A stretch of 64,000 nucleotides of DNA. Origin: Amyelois transitella (taxonomy: Eukaryota > Arthropoda > Insecta > Lepidoptera > Pyralidae). Below, in pieces: positions 1 through 11,800 of the stretch. A program made the position numbers and the translations under genes. A model generated the notes under the pieces. That model made no database searches, had not been told where the DNA came from, and saw only the letters and a list, made by a program, of their open reading frames with translations. Each line of letters opens with the position of its first letter. Positions within the stretch are counted from its first letter, which is position 1. The DNA lies in contig NC_083518.1 in NCBI RefSeq assembly GCF_032362555.1, positions 1,810,501-1,874,500 on the forward strand. The letters run 5' to 3'.

Positions 1-655
1 CCCATGATTTCGACCATTAAAACACAGCCACCAGCCCATAATTAGCTAGATTGGTTAGTACAAAGTATTTCACGAAGAATTAACGAATTTAAAAAATACA
101 ATAGGTTAGGTTAGGTTAAAATAGAAATTTTACAAGAAGGTACCTAAAGTAACCTAACTTTAGGTACCTTCTTGTAAAATTTCTATTTCCTCCAAAGCCC
201 TACGATTGTGCCATAGAGAACAATCGTGGTCACGGTGTTACTGCTCTTATTTAACGCCAACTCTATGCTTTCTACGGCCAGAGACAATTTCTTATTTTCA
301 CTTGCACTTTCTTGCAATCGTCCCGTGAAAATCTCCGGTCGGGCTAGGTCGGCCACCTTTGTCACAAGATTTTTTATTACTTATATTTTTTTTTATATCT
401 TTAGTTTAACATAAGTTACGTACTAACTAATATTATAAAGAGGGATTTGTATATTTGTCCGTACAACTACGGGACCTTTTATTGACAGAGCGAAGCGAGT
501 GAGGTGAGGTCAACATGGGGCAAAAAATCATTTTTTGTGTGTATGTTTGTTTGTGAAATTGAAATGTAAAATGTACTTATATAGAATCTGCCAATGGAAA
601 TTTCAAGTTGGGTCATCAAAATCGGTATAGTTTGAGATTTTCATAAATTATCTTT
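1..655. other. AT-rich flank with one perfect inverted repeat, no gene
   Basis: A perfect 32-bp inverted repeat with a 6-nt loop lies at 119-188. A minus-strand open frame at 183-365 codes for about 60 residues and its stop lies inside the right arm. I recognise no domain in it and see no splice sites, so I do not call a gene. Positions 480-640 look like generic transposon-derived sequence. Confidence 0.4.
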
Positions 656-865
656 CTTGGCCATTGATGGCGTAAAAGGCGATTAAAGGAGAGAATAAAC
701 TTGGAATTCTTCTTGTAGGCGATGGGCTAGCAACCTGTCACTTTTTGATACTCAATTCTATCATTCAGCCATACAGCTGAACGTGGCCTTTCAGTCTTTT
801 AAAGATTGTCGTCTCTATCTACCCAGCAAGGATATAGACGTGACTCTAAGTATGTATGTTGAAAG
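656..865 (-). repeat. Repeat A copy, 5' truncated
   Basis: First of about 50 copies of an interspersed repeat, here called repeat A. In plus orientation a full copy is about 260 bp. It starts with (CATA)n, then GTCACGTCTATATCCC, TTGCGGGGTAGACAGAGCC, a segment ending GGTTGCTAGCCCATCGCC, then CGACATCCATGGGAAAGAG, and ends GTGCCGGGAACCACACGGCAC-like. No coding capacity is visible, so it is non-autonomous. Such (CATA)n-associated elements are common in Lepidoptera. I cannot assign its superfamily without a library search. Confidence 0.8.
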
Positions 866-1037
866 TGTTCGCGAGGAAAATTCGCAGCGAACATACTTAT
901 ACGTTTTATGGAATTTGTTATATGTTGAATACTCAAATTTCCTTCTTAGAAATTTTGACGGAATTAAACTCCCGGGCAAGTCTTGTGTCATAAAAATCAC
1001 TATACTAAAGCACACATTTATCCAATTTAAACACTTT

Positions 1038-1295
1038 GTACATACATACATACATATGGTAACGTCTATATCCCTTGCGGGGTAGACAGAGCCAACAGTC
1101 TTGAAAAGACTGAATGGCTCAGCTATTTGGCTTAATGATAGAATTGAGATTCAAATAGTGACAGGATGCTAGCCCATCGCCTAAAAAAGAATCCCAAGTT
1201 TGTAAGCCTACCTTTTAGTCGCATTTTACGACATCCATGGGAAAGAGATGGAGTGGTCCTATTCTTTTTTGTATTGGTGCCGGGAACCACACTTT
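1038..1295 (+). repeat. Repeat A, near full length
   Basis: The copy begins with (CATA)n and runs to the ACCACAC terminal block. The final GGCAC is missing. Confidence 0.85.
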
Positions 1296-1544
1296 GTATT
1301 AGCCGCTTAATTCTAAAACTTTTTTAATCTGATGAGCGATAGTTATATAGCCTTAACACATGTGAGTAAGTGAAAGTGAATGTAGCTTTTTGACTAAGTT
1401 AGGTTGTTTACAATCTGACATCAATCATTATTGGGAGCTAAGCTGTACTTAGAGGGGTCACAATATCCTTTCGCATGACCACGTTGACCAACTATTGTAA
1501 GTCCACTTGTAAATTTATAGCGGTTTCACATTTTACACACATAT

Positions 1545-1850
1545 ACGTCACGTCGATACCACTTGCGGGGTAGACAGAGCCAACAGTCTGGAAAAGACTA
1601 TGCTCGCTGATTAAATGATGGAATTCAGATTCATATAGTGCCAGTTCCTAGCTCACAATATATAGACGTAAGTATTTTTTTTAATTATTCAATTGTTTTA
1701 TTCTTCACTGCCAAACCAGTCTTCACTGTCATAGAATTTGAATTATGTAGATGAATGTGCGCCCATTCCCTTAGTCGTCATTTAGACGACATTCATGGTG
1801 TATAGACATGTGGACCTATAGACACTAGGGCTGGAAACCACACGGTATTA
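1545..1850 (+). repeat. Repeat A, diverged copy
   Basis: The core TTGCGGGGTAGACAGAGCC and the end block are recognisable, with a roughly 60-bp internal insertion and many substitutions. Confidence 0.7.
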
Positions 1851-1861
1851 CAAGCAATATA

Positions 1862-2125
1862 TTCATACATACATGAGATCACTTGTAGAAGCCTTTTTCC
1901 TGAAGAAGTAGGCAGAAACTACATCTTTCCACTTGCCACGATCTCTGCATACTTCTTTCGCTCGGTTTAGGGTACTCTTCTTGACCTGACCATTTGCCAG
2001 GACGTCCTTAATTTGATCAAGATACGTTCGTCTAGGTCTTCATAAGGAAATATGCAGAGATCGTGGCAAGTGGAAAGAGGTAGTCTCTGCCTACCTCCCC
2101 GGAAAAGAGGCGTGATTTTATGTAC
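1862..2125 (+). repeat. Repeat B, fold-back form
   Basis: Repeat B is a second (CATA)n-headed family. Its landmarks are ATCACGCCTCTTTCCCGGAG, GGGTAGGCAGAGACTACC and CCACTTGCCACGATCTCTGC. In this copy the left unit (about 1905-1960) is matched by an inverted unit (about 2045-2120), so the element is a long fold-back with a unique centre of about 85 bp. Confidence 0.7.
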
Positions 2126-2407
2126 TTATGTTGTGTCCAATTTTGAAAATAAATAATTTCTATTCTATTTTAAGTTAATTATAAATAAGAAGCCGCTTCA
2201 AAATCACAGTCACGGCCTTAATCAGGCAGGTGTAAATATAATGGGTGCACATAAAAAGGCTCTCTTTATTGTGTGTCCTCGGCTTTATTTATGTGGAAAA
2301 CCAGGCCTGCTTCCAGATGAGTTGACATTCGTGTTTTTTTTAACCTACTTACTGGGGTAGACGCGTGCCCAATCGCTCGTGAAAACAATTGAATAATTTA
2401 AGAAAAT

Positions 2408-2572
2408 AATTACTTTACTACGCCTATATGTTGGGCTAGGAGCTGTCACTATTTGAATCTCAATTCCATCATAAAGCCAAACAGCTGAACGTGGCCTGTC
2501 AGTCTTTTCAAGATTGTTGGCTCTGTCTACCCCGCAAGGGATATAGATGTGATTATATGTATGTATGCATGT
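2408..2572 (-). repeat. Repeat A, truncated
   Basis: The copy carries the half with CTGTCACTATTTGAATCTC through to the TATGTATG head. The terminal GTGCC end is missing. Confidence 0.8.
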
Positions 2573-3515
2573 TCACTAAATCCTGGAAATAGTCCCGAAA
2601 GTGTCACAATACATTAGAACAATCCTGCTTTAAGTGCCTATAACGAGGCGGATTAGCCTCGAAAGCTAAACAATTAACAAAACATTAGCCGACCTTCCCT
2701 AGGGCTGTGTTTGTGTCCAAATAGTTGTGGCTCATTCCGTTTTAGTGCCAAACTAAAGATAGTTTTGTTAAACCAACATGTGGCGAATTGAGTTTGATTA
2801 ACGTTAAATTACTGAGAGGTAAAGGGAAAATGGCACAAGCGACCTGATATTATTTGTTTTATTAGTATGTAAAACTTGTAGGTGAGGCGACATATTGCTA
2901 GCTCATCGCCTAAAAAAAATCTAAAAATATCAAATCAAAAAAGTAAATATTGATAAGGTAAGATTTGGGATTGAAGGTATTTAAATGGGTTTGAAAAAAA
3001 AATTAACTTCCAATATAACAACGTAGCAAAAAGTTTCAAAGCTGGTCCAAAACCGGACATACATTACAATAATAACAGCCAACGATTCAAAAACATAAAC
3101 AAGTTAGCAAAAAAACCGGCAACAAAACACTACCTACTGTTACGTCGCTAGCTCTGTCACACTTACCGAACGGAATTGCATCACGGTAGTAAGTTGGAAA
3201 GCGTAATAGAACCATCAGTAGGTATTATAAGAGCAAGATACAAAGCACTTTCGTCCGCCGAACGCCAAAATGGTGGTCCAAAAGAAATGGGGAACAGTGA
3301 CGTCTGTGGAGTGTTGTCACACAAAATGCGAATAATTAGTTCTAAAATTACAATGCCGCAGGTGACTCCTACGAAAATTTCAACAAATTGTAGAAGATGT
3401 TTTATAAAATAAATAATAATAAATAGGTGATGTTACGTAATAGCTCGTTAGAAGTGTGTGTATTTTCTAATGGTGTAGTAGATTAGTATTTAGATTTTAG
3501 ATTATTATTTATAGA
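2573..3515. other. Intergenic, no gene seen
   Basis: Unique AT-rich sequence with a short repeat A scrap near 2890. A plus frame at 3176-3412 (78 codons) has no recognisable domain and no flanking splice or promoter signals. Confidence 0.4.
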
Positions 3516-3752
3516 TTCCCGGCACCATTAGAAAATAGAATAGGACCACTCCATTTCTTTTTCACGGATGTCGTAATAAGCGAATAAGCTATAGGCTTAT
3601 GAACTTGGTATTCCTCTTGTAGGCGATGGGCTAGCAACCTGTCACTATTTGAATCTCAATTTTATCTTAAATGTGGCCTTTCAGTCTTTTCATGACTAAA
3701 GATTCTGTCTATCCCGCAAGGGATATATAGATGTGACTATATGTAATGTACA
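3516..3752 (-). repeat. Repeat A, near full length
   Basis: The copy starts at a CCCGGCACCATTAG-type end and runs to a degraded TATG head. Confidence 0.8.
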
Positions 3753-4223
3753 TACTAGTGCAAACGCCTTTTTATACAAATTCTCTGTAATGTTTTGTAA
3801 AATAGCCCAAGTTACCAACTAGCTCATCATAAGCGTCCAAAGTAATCCTTTGGATGTTCAAAAAACGACGTCATTGTTTGCATTGTTTTTTCGGCCAGCG
3901 GCCATTAGTGAGTTCAAAAAAGCCCAAGATTTAGGTCTGTTTTCATCCATTTTATAAGTTTGTAATTAGTACATTCAAAAGCAGAAAAACCTGAGTCTGT
4001 ATAACTATTTGTATTAACAGAATATCTTGTATGTTTTTCTGTCATTAACTGTATCATTTATTTATCTATTTTTCAATATTATTGTATGGGGGAATAAAAT
4101 AAGTTTAACACGACTCCATACATTTCTCTGCGTGACGGTCAAGGCTGGTTACCCGGTTTCACTTTTGAAAACATTTTCACCGGCCGCTCTCACACCCGTG
4201 CAAATGGCGTGCTTTATTGTGTA

Positions 4224-4475
4224 CTAGCTGTGCCCGCGACTTCTTCCGCGTGGAATAGTTATTTTGGGCATCATTGAAGCTCTCAAGGATGAATAACTTT
4301 CCCCGTTTTTGACACATTTTCAATTATTTCTTCACACCTAATAGTTTCAGAGTGATGTTATATAGCCTAAAGCCTTCCTCGATAAATGGTCTATGCAACA
4401 CAAAAATAATTTTCTTAGTTCTTGAGATTATCGCGTTCAAACAAACAAACTCTTCAGCTTTATAATATTAGTACA
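4224..4475 (-). mobile_element. Helitron-like non-autonomous element (Lep1-like type)
   Basis: Read on the minus strand, the 3' end is a small hairpin (CGCGGAAGAAGTCGCG) followed about 7 nt later by CTAG, next to a T. This is the Helitron signature. The other end, which should start TC, has decayed. There is no Rep/helicase coding, so the element depends on a partner. Confidence 0.75.
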
Positions 4476-5548
4476 AAATTTAAGTCAATTGTAATTAGCC
4501 CTAGGAACATCTAAATCTTGGAACACTATTCTTTTTTAAGTAATTAATTCTTCACACGTCTCGTGCGATTTCCTTATTAGAACTGATTCATAATATATAT
4601 AATAAGTATAGTCTCAGTAATCATCATTAACAGTCGTTCGCTGTGAAATAAGATCTCGCGAGCTATTAAATTTTATACAAATTAATCAATATCTCAAAAA
4701 CTACTGAACCTATTTAAATGTCCCACTTACTTTAAAATTCTATTGTCACTATTGTCAGATCCTACACGTATTTTTAATTTCATCTAAATCAGACTAACGG
4801 TTCGAAAGTTATTGGGTTACATACATGCAGAAAATATGTATTCACCTTAAGTTGATTTGTAGACCTCACTCGTTTCTTGTTAGCTTTGGTCCGATGCTTC
4901 ACTTCCGTAGAAATTTTGTACATCATGTTCACAATCTCTTGTCAAATGAATGTTGACATCAAAGTCAACCAAGGTATCCTTAAAAATTTTCTTTAGACAG
5001 GTTTTCAGTTTTGAATGATTGATGTTCAATATTGAATGAAGTACTTATAATAATTATATCCATACTGTAGAGTCAATATTCACACAAAATTTTAAGTTGT
5101 TATCATAACACCTCCATTTTTTGTCCGGTCTCAAAATATACCCCAAAATTGAAAGCGCCATCTCATAGCATTATTATAAACTAAAACGAAGCTGGCAGCA
5201 TTCAAGCCAAATGTTTCTAAACTTTTTGCAAAGCAGTCAGTTTAAAACTACATACTTTACAAATTGTAGGAATGTTCCGTTAGATGGCATGAATCATAAT
5301 TCAGCGCTTTGTTGATTAACATTTATGAAAATTCTCAAGGGTTTCAAATGTATGATGTTTTGGAAGCAGCCAAATGAATAGTCTCATTTTGATGAGCAGT
5401 TTTAAACCGCAAACCTTGTTGTCCAAGATATTTTCCATACATACAATACTCAAATTCGTTTTTGCATCAATATAATTATATTAGAACGTAAGGATTGAGG
5501 TTATATTTTTCGGTAGGTAATGGAAACAACATAAATACATAATATTAT
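4476..5548. other. Intergenic, no gene seen
   Basis: AT-rich single-copy-looking sequence. The stretch 5445-5548 recurs inverted at 6945-7028. Confidence 0.4.
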
Positions 5549-5900
5549 CACGTCTATATCCCTTGCGGGGTAGACACGCCCAACAGTGTTGTAATGACTG
5601 AAAGGCCACGTTCAGCTTTTTTGGCTTAGTAATGATAGAACTGAGATAAGGAAATAAGGAACTAATTTTGATACACATTCAGACAACTGAATACATACAT
5701 ACATATGGTCACGTCTATATCCCTTGCGGGGTAGACAGAGCCTGTAGGGGTAGCAGTCTTGAAAAGACTGAATGGCCACGTTCAGCTATTTGGCTTAACG
5801 ATAGAATTGAGATTCAACTAGTGACAGGTTGCTAGCCCATCGCCTTAAAAAGAATCCCAAATTCGTAAGCCTATCCCTTAGTCGCCTTTTTCGACATACT
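5549..5900 (+). repeat. Two repeat A copies in tandem
   Basis: A truncated copy at 5549-5650 is followed by a longer one at 5693-5900. The second carries an extra TGTAGGGG insertion after the AGAGCC block. Confidence 0.8.
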
Positions 5901-6171
5901 TTTCAGGCAACTGAATATTTTTAAAATAAACGATTATCCAATTAACATTAAAAATTAGTTAATAATAATTTATTTATGCATTCTCAATACAGATTTACAA
6001 AGTAAAATAGCTCTATTAAACTAACAATATGGTTATCTGCCATTTGCGTGGACAATACGAATGTTAAGTGAAAGTGCCTGTTAAAGTCTAGTTATTCTTT
6101 GAACTATGATAGGTACGTACAATTTTCCCGATAGCTGCACTTGTTAGAATTTCACAATATAGAGATCTCAC

Positions 6172-6335
6172 AATGATACATACATACATAAAATCATGCC
6201 TCTTTCCCGGAGGGGTAGGCAGAGACTACCTCTTTCCACTTGCCACGATCTCTGCATACTTCCTTCGCTTCATCCACAATTATAACTCTCTTCATACAAG
6301 CTCGGCGGTTTCGGGTACTTTTGACCTGACCCTTC
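6172..6335 (+). repeat. Repeat B
   Basis: A (CATA)n head is followed by the CTTTCCCGGAGGGGTAGGCA block and the CACTTGCCACGATCTCTGCA block, ending near TTTTGACCTGACC. Confidence 0.8.
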
Positions 6336-6389
6336 ATCTCACAATGATTTTTAATCATAAACTAGGATTTGATTTGGATTGTATTGATG

Positions 6390-6652
6390 CCGTGTGGTTC
6401 CCGACACCAATACAAAAAAGAATAAGACCACTCCATCTATTTCCCATTGATGTCGTAAAATTAAGGCGACTAAGGGATAAGCTTACAAACTTGGGATTCT
6501 TTTTTAGGCTATGGGTTAACAACCTGTCACTATTTGAATCTCAATTCTATCATTAAGCCAAATAGCTGAACGTGGCCATTCAGTCTTTTCAAGACTGTTG
6601 GCTCTGTCTACCCCGCAAGGGATATTGACGAGACCATATGTATGTATGTATG
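6390..6652 (-). repeat. Repeat A, full length
   Basis: Both ends are present: TGCCGTGTGGTTCCCGACAC at the left and (TATG)n at the right. Confidence 0.85.
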
Positions 6653-6739
6653 TAACTAGGATTGTTTAACTTAATAGTCTATGTGATAACGGAAACATTA
6701 TTTCAAGAAGATGTAAGATTTTCTTGTAATGTAGTTTAA

Positions 6740-6936
6740 GCTTTTGAACGTGGCCTTTCAGTCTTTCCAAAACTGAAAGGCCACGACTGTTGGCTCTGTC
6801 TACCCCGCAAAGGTTATAGACGTGATGACACGATACATACATATAATCACGTCTATGTCCCTTGCGGGGTAGACAGAGCCAACAGTCCTGAGCGGACTGA
6901 TAGGCCACGTTCAGCTATTTGGCTATGACACGATAC
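6740..6936. repeat. Head-to-head repeat A fragments
   Basis: A minus-oriented fragment (6740-6825) meets a plus-oriented one (6837-6924). The second is bracketed by an exact 12-bp direct repeat, ATGACACGATAC, at 6825-6836 and 6925-6936. This fits a target-site duplication or a local duplication. Confidence 0.75.
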
Positions 6937-6944
6937 CTAATATT

Positions 6945-7630
6945 ATGTATTTATGTTGTTTCCATTACCGAAAAATATAACCTCAATCCATAGGTTCTAA
7001 TATTGATGCAAAAACAAGTTTGAGTATCCAAAAAATGTTGTGAAAAGGTGGACTGTATGATTAGATAGAAAAAAAATGTTATTTTTTATTAAAAATGATA
7101 TAACTCGTGAACAGTCGAATTGGTAATTTTATTTAACGTTAGCGACAGACAAAAAAATAAAAGAAAACGTATAAAAAAAAAGGTTGTTTTAAAAATAGTA
7201 GGTTCACAACAAGCATCATTAAATCCTCTTGACATTTGAAACTGTTACATTTCCCTAACGAGAAGCCCAAAGTGAGTATTTTGACCATAATCCTGGATTA
7301 GATAAGTCAGGTTTTTACTTGAAACAGGGGGGAATCTTACCCAAAAAATAAAAAACTATAAAAGTAATTTCGTCACTACAGCTAAACTTCATAAATCAAC
7401 TCGCCCAATTTTTCACTGAGCATCTAGGGAATTATGTCAGACAGTGTCAGTAACATAGTTATGTCACAGTTATCAAAACTGTCCCAAATAGTAACAGCGA
7501 AGTATTACCGCAAGCATTACGGAGGTAAATATGAATGTTCCGGCAGCTTGCCGCCGGCTAACGAGAGACGGGGCCGTCGCCGCTTTCCATTTTCACCGCC
7601 TTATGATTATTTGTTTCATTTATTAACTCA
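6945..7630. other. Intergenic, inverted copy of 5445-5548 at left
   Basis: The first 85 bp are the reverse complement of 5445-5548. The rest is AT-rich with no gene seen. Confidence 0.5.
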
Positions 7631-7856
7631 CTAGCTATCATTGAAGCCCTCAAGGGTGAATAATTTTCCCCGTTTTTTTATACATTTTCCATTATATCTT
7701 CGCTCCTAATAGTTGCAGCGTGATGTAATATAGCCTAAAACCTTCCTCGATAAATGTTCTATTTAACACAAAAATAATTTTTCAATTCGAACCAGTAGTT
7801 CCTGAGATTAGCGCGTTCAAACAAACAAACTCTTCAGCTTTATAATATTAGTATAG
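7631..7856 (-). mobile_element. Helitron-like element, hairpin deleted
   Basis: The body matches the 4224 copy (ATCATTGAAGCCCTCAAG through AATATTAGTATAGA). CTAG is fused directly to the body, so the hairpin region is lost. Confidence 0.7.
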
Positions 7857-8194
7857 ATGTACACAGAAAAGGTGTAAGAATGATAAACTCAGATAAACAT
7901 ATAGGTTCAGCTTATTTCTAAAGAAATCTCTTTCAGCTTTTTTTCTGTTTTTCTAATAAAAAGGTCCTTATAAGTCAGAAAAAAAGATGTAAGATTTATC
8001 TACCATTCAAATCTAACAACTAAGATGATGATAAACATCATCTACTTAGAATTTGTCTGCACACCTATATGACTAAATTAAGATTTTTATAGTCAGATAA
8101 TACCAAAGCACATGAATCTATCTCGAGCAACACAACTAAGATCATGAGGTTGCCCTGAAATACACAGATACAAGTATTTAGGGCAACCTCAACC

Positions 8195-8255
8195 TCAACC
8201 TGTAGGCTCTGTCTACCCCGCAAGGGATATAGACGTGATTATATGTATGTATGTA
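8195..8255 (-). repeat. Repeat A head fragment
   Basis: Only the GGCTCTGTCTACCCCGCAAG block and the (TATG)n head remain. Confidence 0.8.
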
Positions 8256-8546
8256 CAAGTATTTACCCTCATACCCCGGGTCCTACAATTTACGGTAGAA
8301 ATATTATAAGCAGAAGTTTCTTAAGTATTATCTTTTTTGCAATTTTTATTTGAATAATATCTTTCGACACAAGAATAAAACCCTGCCACTAGAGTGCAAC
8401 AACAATGGAACCATTAGCGGATGTCATCGTGCGTACCACAAACAAAGGAGGCGGCAAGAGATAAAAATACGGACAATACTTTACTACCACCTAAAACACC
8501 CTGCACCATCCGCTTCCTACCAGTGGTACCCTGGACCTCATCCAAG

Positions 8547-8846
8547 ATGGTCGTCTTTATCTTCCTACTGTCATTCGTTTTATTAGCCACCGCAGAACAT
8601 TCCGGAGCTTACTCATCGCCCCAATACGCGAAAAAGATGTTTCCAAAGCAAATCGATACCAACGCGCTACTCCCGAGGGAAATACCTCCTGTGCCGTTCA
8701 AAAGTGACAGGGTTGACAGTGAAAATGATACAATGTATAGGTCTTCATTCATGGAAACTGCTGGAAACTTCCTGAGCAGTACAGGTGGTCAGATTGTGAG
8801 CGGCATGGCAAAGGATTTCATCGCCAGGTCTACGGGGAGCAGCCAG
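8547..8846 (+). CDS. Exon 1 of the unrecognised secreted-protein gene
   Basis: Holds the signal peptide and the N-terminal 100 codons. The donor is CAG/GTTGGT; the alternative CAG/GTTCGT lies 24 bp downstream in the same phase. Confidence 0.75.
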
Positions 8847-11800
8847 GTTGGTTTTGACTGCGTAACGCAGGTTCGTATCGCACTTCTTTTTTTAATTTGC
8901 ACGCATGTTTATGTTCAGCTTTTTTTTGTGAAATTCTAAGGTATTAAGTTAGAATAGTAGGCAATCATTTGTTTTATTCAAGCGATGTATAGTATAACTT
9001 ATAAGTATTTTACAGAGGTAGGTTTTCAAATATTCCGTAAAATAATAAAAAATTGTACAACGTAAACAAATAAGCTAATTTTCTCTAAGGCATTTAAAAC
9101 AATTTCAAATTTAAAGGCATAAATAGATATGTCCCTATTCTGCAAAAATGTATAACGTTTCGCTAAATTTTTATACGGAATTCGTTGATAAGCCTGACTA
9201 GACCTTTTTGATGAGTCAGAAGGCGAAAGGCATAACGGGAATCCCTATCTCATTCAAAAGATAAAAGGATATAAGACATTTTGTATTTACGCTTCTTGTG
9301 ACTCATTACAAAAAAATCGTATAAGATTAGGATAAAATTGTGGAATCTGTCGTAGGACGTTATTCTTCTTTTGCTTCATCTTGGCTTTAGTCCGGTTGCA
9401 TCCTCACCACTGGAGAGGAAGCCGGGGTTGACCATGGATCCTGGATTGGTTGAGTCAGGTTTTTACACGAAGCAACAACCATCTGACCTCCGCAACCTTT
9501 GCAGGTAAACCTAACCCGTGTTGGATCAATGATTTACACATCCAATTTGTAAAAAAGCGAGAAAACAAAAGCAGAAAAAGAATAAAATATTATTACCCGG
9601 CAATTTAGAACAAGACCATCTCTTTCCAATGGGTGTCGTAAAAGGCGACTACAAGTTAGGCTAATAAATTTGTAATTATTCTTTTCGGCGATGGGCTAGC
9701 TAGCTACCAGTCACTATTTAAATCTCAATTCCAACTATAAGCTACACAACTGAATTTTCAATCTTTGTGAGACTGTAAGCACTGTCTACCCCGTAAAGGA
9801 TAAAGACTTGATATACGAACGTTGTCTAACAGGTCCTCAGCCTGAACCTGACCAACTTGGTGATACTCATCGTGCTGAAGGCTCTGATCTTGGCGGCAGG
9901 CTTCTTCGGAGCAGGAGCCTGGAAGGGCGGTCACCACTATGGAAGAAGTCTTGATGGTAAATTTATATTCCGCAAAAAGTTGCCAGAAGGTAACTTATCA
10001 GACAAGTCACAAAAGTGACAAAGTCACTCATACAGATTCTATTAAACAACTAGAAAGAGGGAAAGATAGTGATAGAATAGAATAGGTTTATTTTCAAAAT
10101 TAAATACAAGGAATCACTTATTGACGTCACATCACTAAAATCTAATTATAACTACCTACCACCAAAGCGCATGTGTACAAGATGCGGCGGAACAAACTAC
10201 ACTGCAGCATTTTCACCGGACGTCAATTTATTTACTATTATCAATTTACATTGCAATAAACTACACAGTCAAATATAGTTCTGAGAGTCGAATAAGTATT
10301 CCAACTTCCAACATACGCTTGACCATCATTTGTCAACATACATACATACATACATATGGTCACGTCTATATCCCTTGCAAGGTAGACAGAGCCAATAGTC
10401 TTGAAAAGACTGAATGGCCACGTTCAGCTATTTGGCTTAATGATAGAATTGATATTCAAATAGTGACAGGTTGCTAGCCCATCGCCTAAAAGAGAATCCC
10501 AAGTTTGTAAGCCTATCCCTTAGTCGCCTTTTACGACATCCATGGGATAGAGATGGAGTGGTCCTATTCTTTTTTGTATTGGTACCGGGAACCACACGGC
10601 ACTGCCGTTGGTTTCATTCATCATTCGTCAACAAACAACAAAATATCAACACGCATCGATCGCCATTACTCCATTGCAAAATCCAATCCAATAATGACCG
10701 AATGATTACCCAAACAAAAACTGGGAAGAGCAAGGGTTGACCATCTGCCTATCACCTTGCCCAGGCGCGTGTCCAGTATTAATCCAATCCGGGAGATGCG
10801 TTTGTCATGTTCCCGGGATGTCCGTAAGTAATCCCATTGACAGGGGATTATCGACTAGTAGCCGACAAATGACCAGTCGATGTACCTATGCTGCTTTGAC
10901 GGGCTTTTACAAATTTTTAAAAGCTCATTCGATTCACACGATTGGCAATTATTAGGGAACATAGAAAATTAAAATTAATTCCGGTTTCTGTTAGGGATTT
11001 TTGTTTTATTTATTATGATGTTTTAACAATTCCCAACATACTCGTACATACAATATCTTTTTATGCACGTCTTTAATCTGTACTAGATAGACAGACTAAA
11101 TAGTCACGACAAGACTTTTTATCTGTGATACTTATTTTGAGCATCATTGAAGCCCTCAAGGATGAATAATAAATTTTCCCTGTTTTTTTTTCATTATTTC
11201 TTTGCTCCTTATAGTTGCAGCGTGATATTATATAGCCTTAAGCCTTCCTCAATAAATGGCCTATTCAGCGCAAAAAGAATTTAATCAATCAATCGAATCA
11301 GTAGTTCCTGAGATTAACGCGTTCAAACAAAGAAACTCTTCAGGTTTATGATAGTAGTAGACATAGATACCAAAAAAAAATTGAAAGCGGCGCTTTGCGG
11401 TTGATCTGCGAGTATAAAACCGTCTATAAAATTATATTATCCATGCTTACAGAAAATAAAAACGCCTCGTTCATAACCGAAGATGAGCTCCTGCTGTACC
11501 TGGGTTACCTGTCCGGCCAACAAAGCAAGGACTACGGCTGCCTGTACCGCTTGTCCTGTAATAGGCCAGAACAGGCTGGTATGTACTCGTCAGGAGCTGA
11601 CCTGCTGCTGCAAGGAGCTAAGCTATTCCAAGGGTAAGAAGTGTCATTCTACTCGTATATAGGTATAAGATACGGGGGTAAAAATCCATATAGCTGGGTA
11701 CCGTGTCTGTGAAAATTCGGTCTTTCCAAATTTTCATCATATATTATTTTGTATTAATAAAAATAACCAATAGGACCACTTCTTCTCTTTCCCATGGATG

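Noticed and set aside
6173..6556. 127-codon plus-strand open frame
   Set aside because: It runs through repeat B and into repeat A; the protein is a by-product of these repeats.
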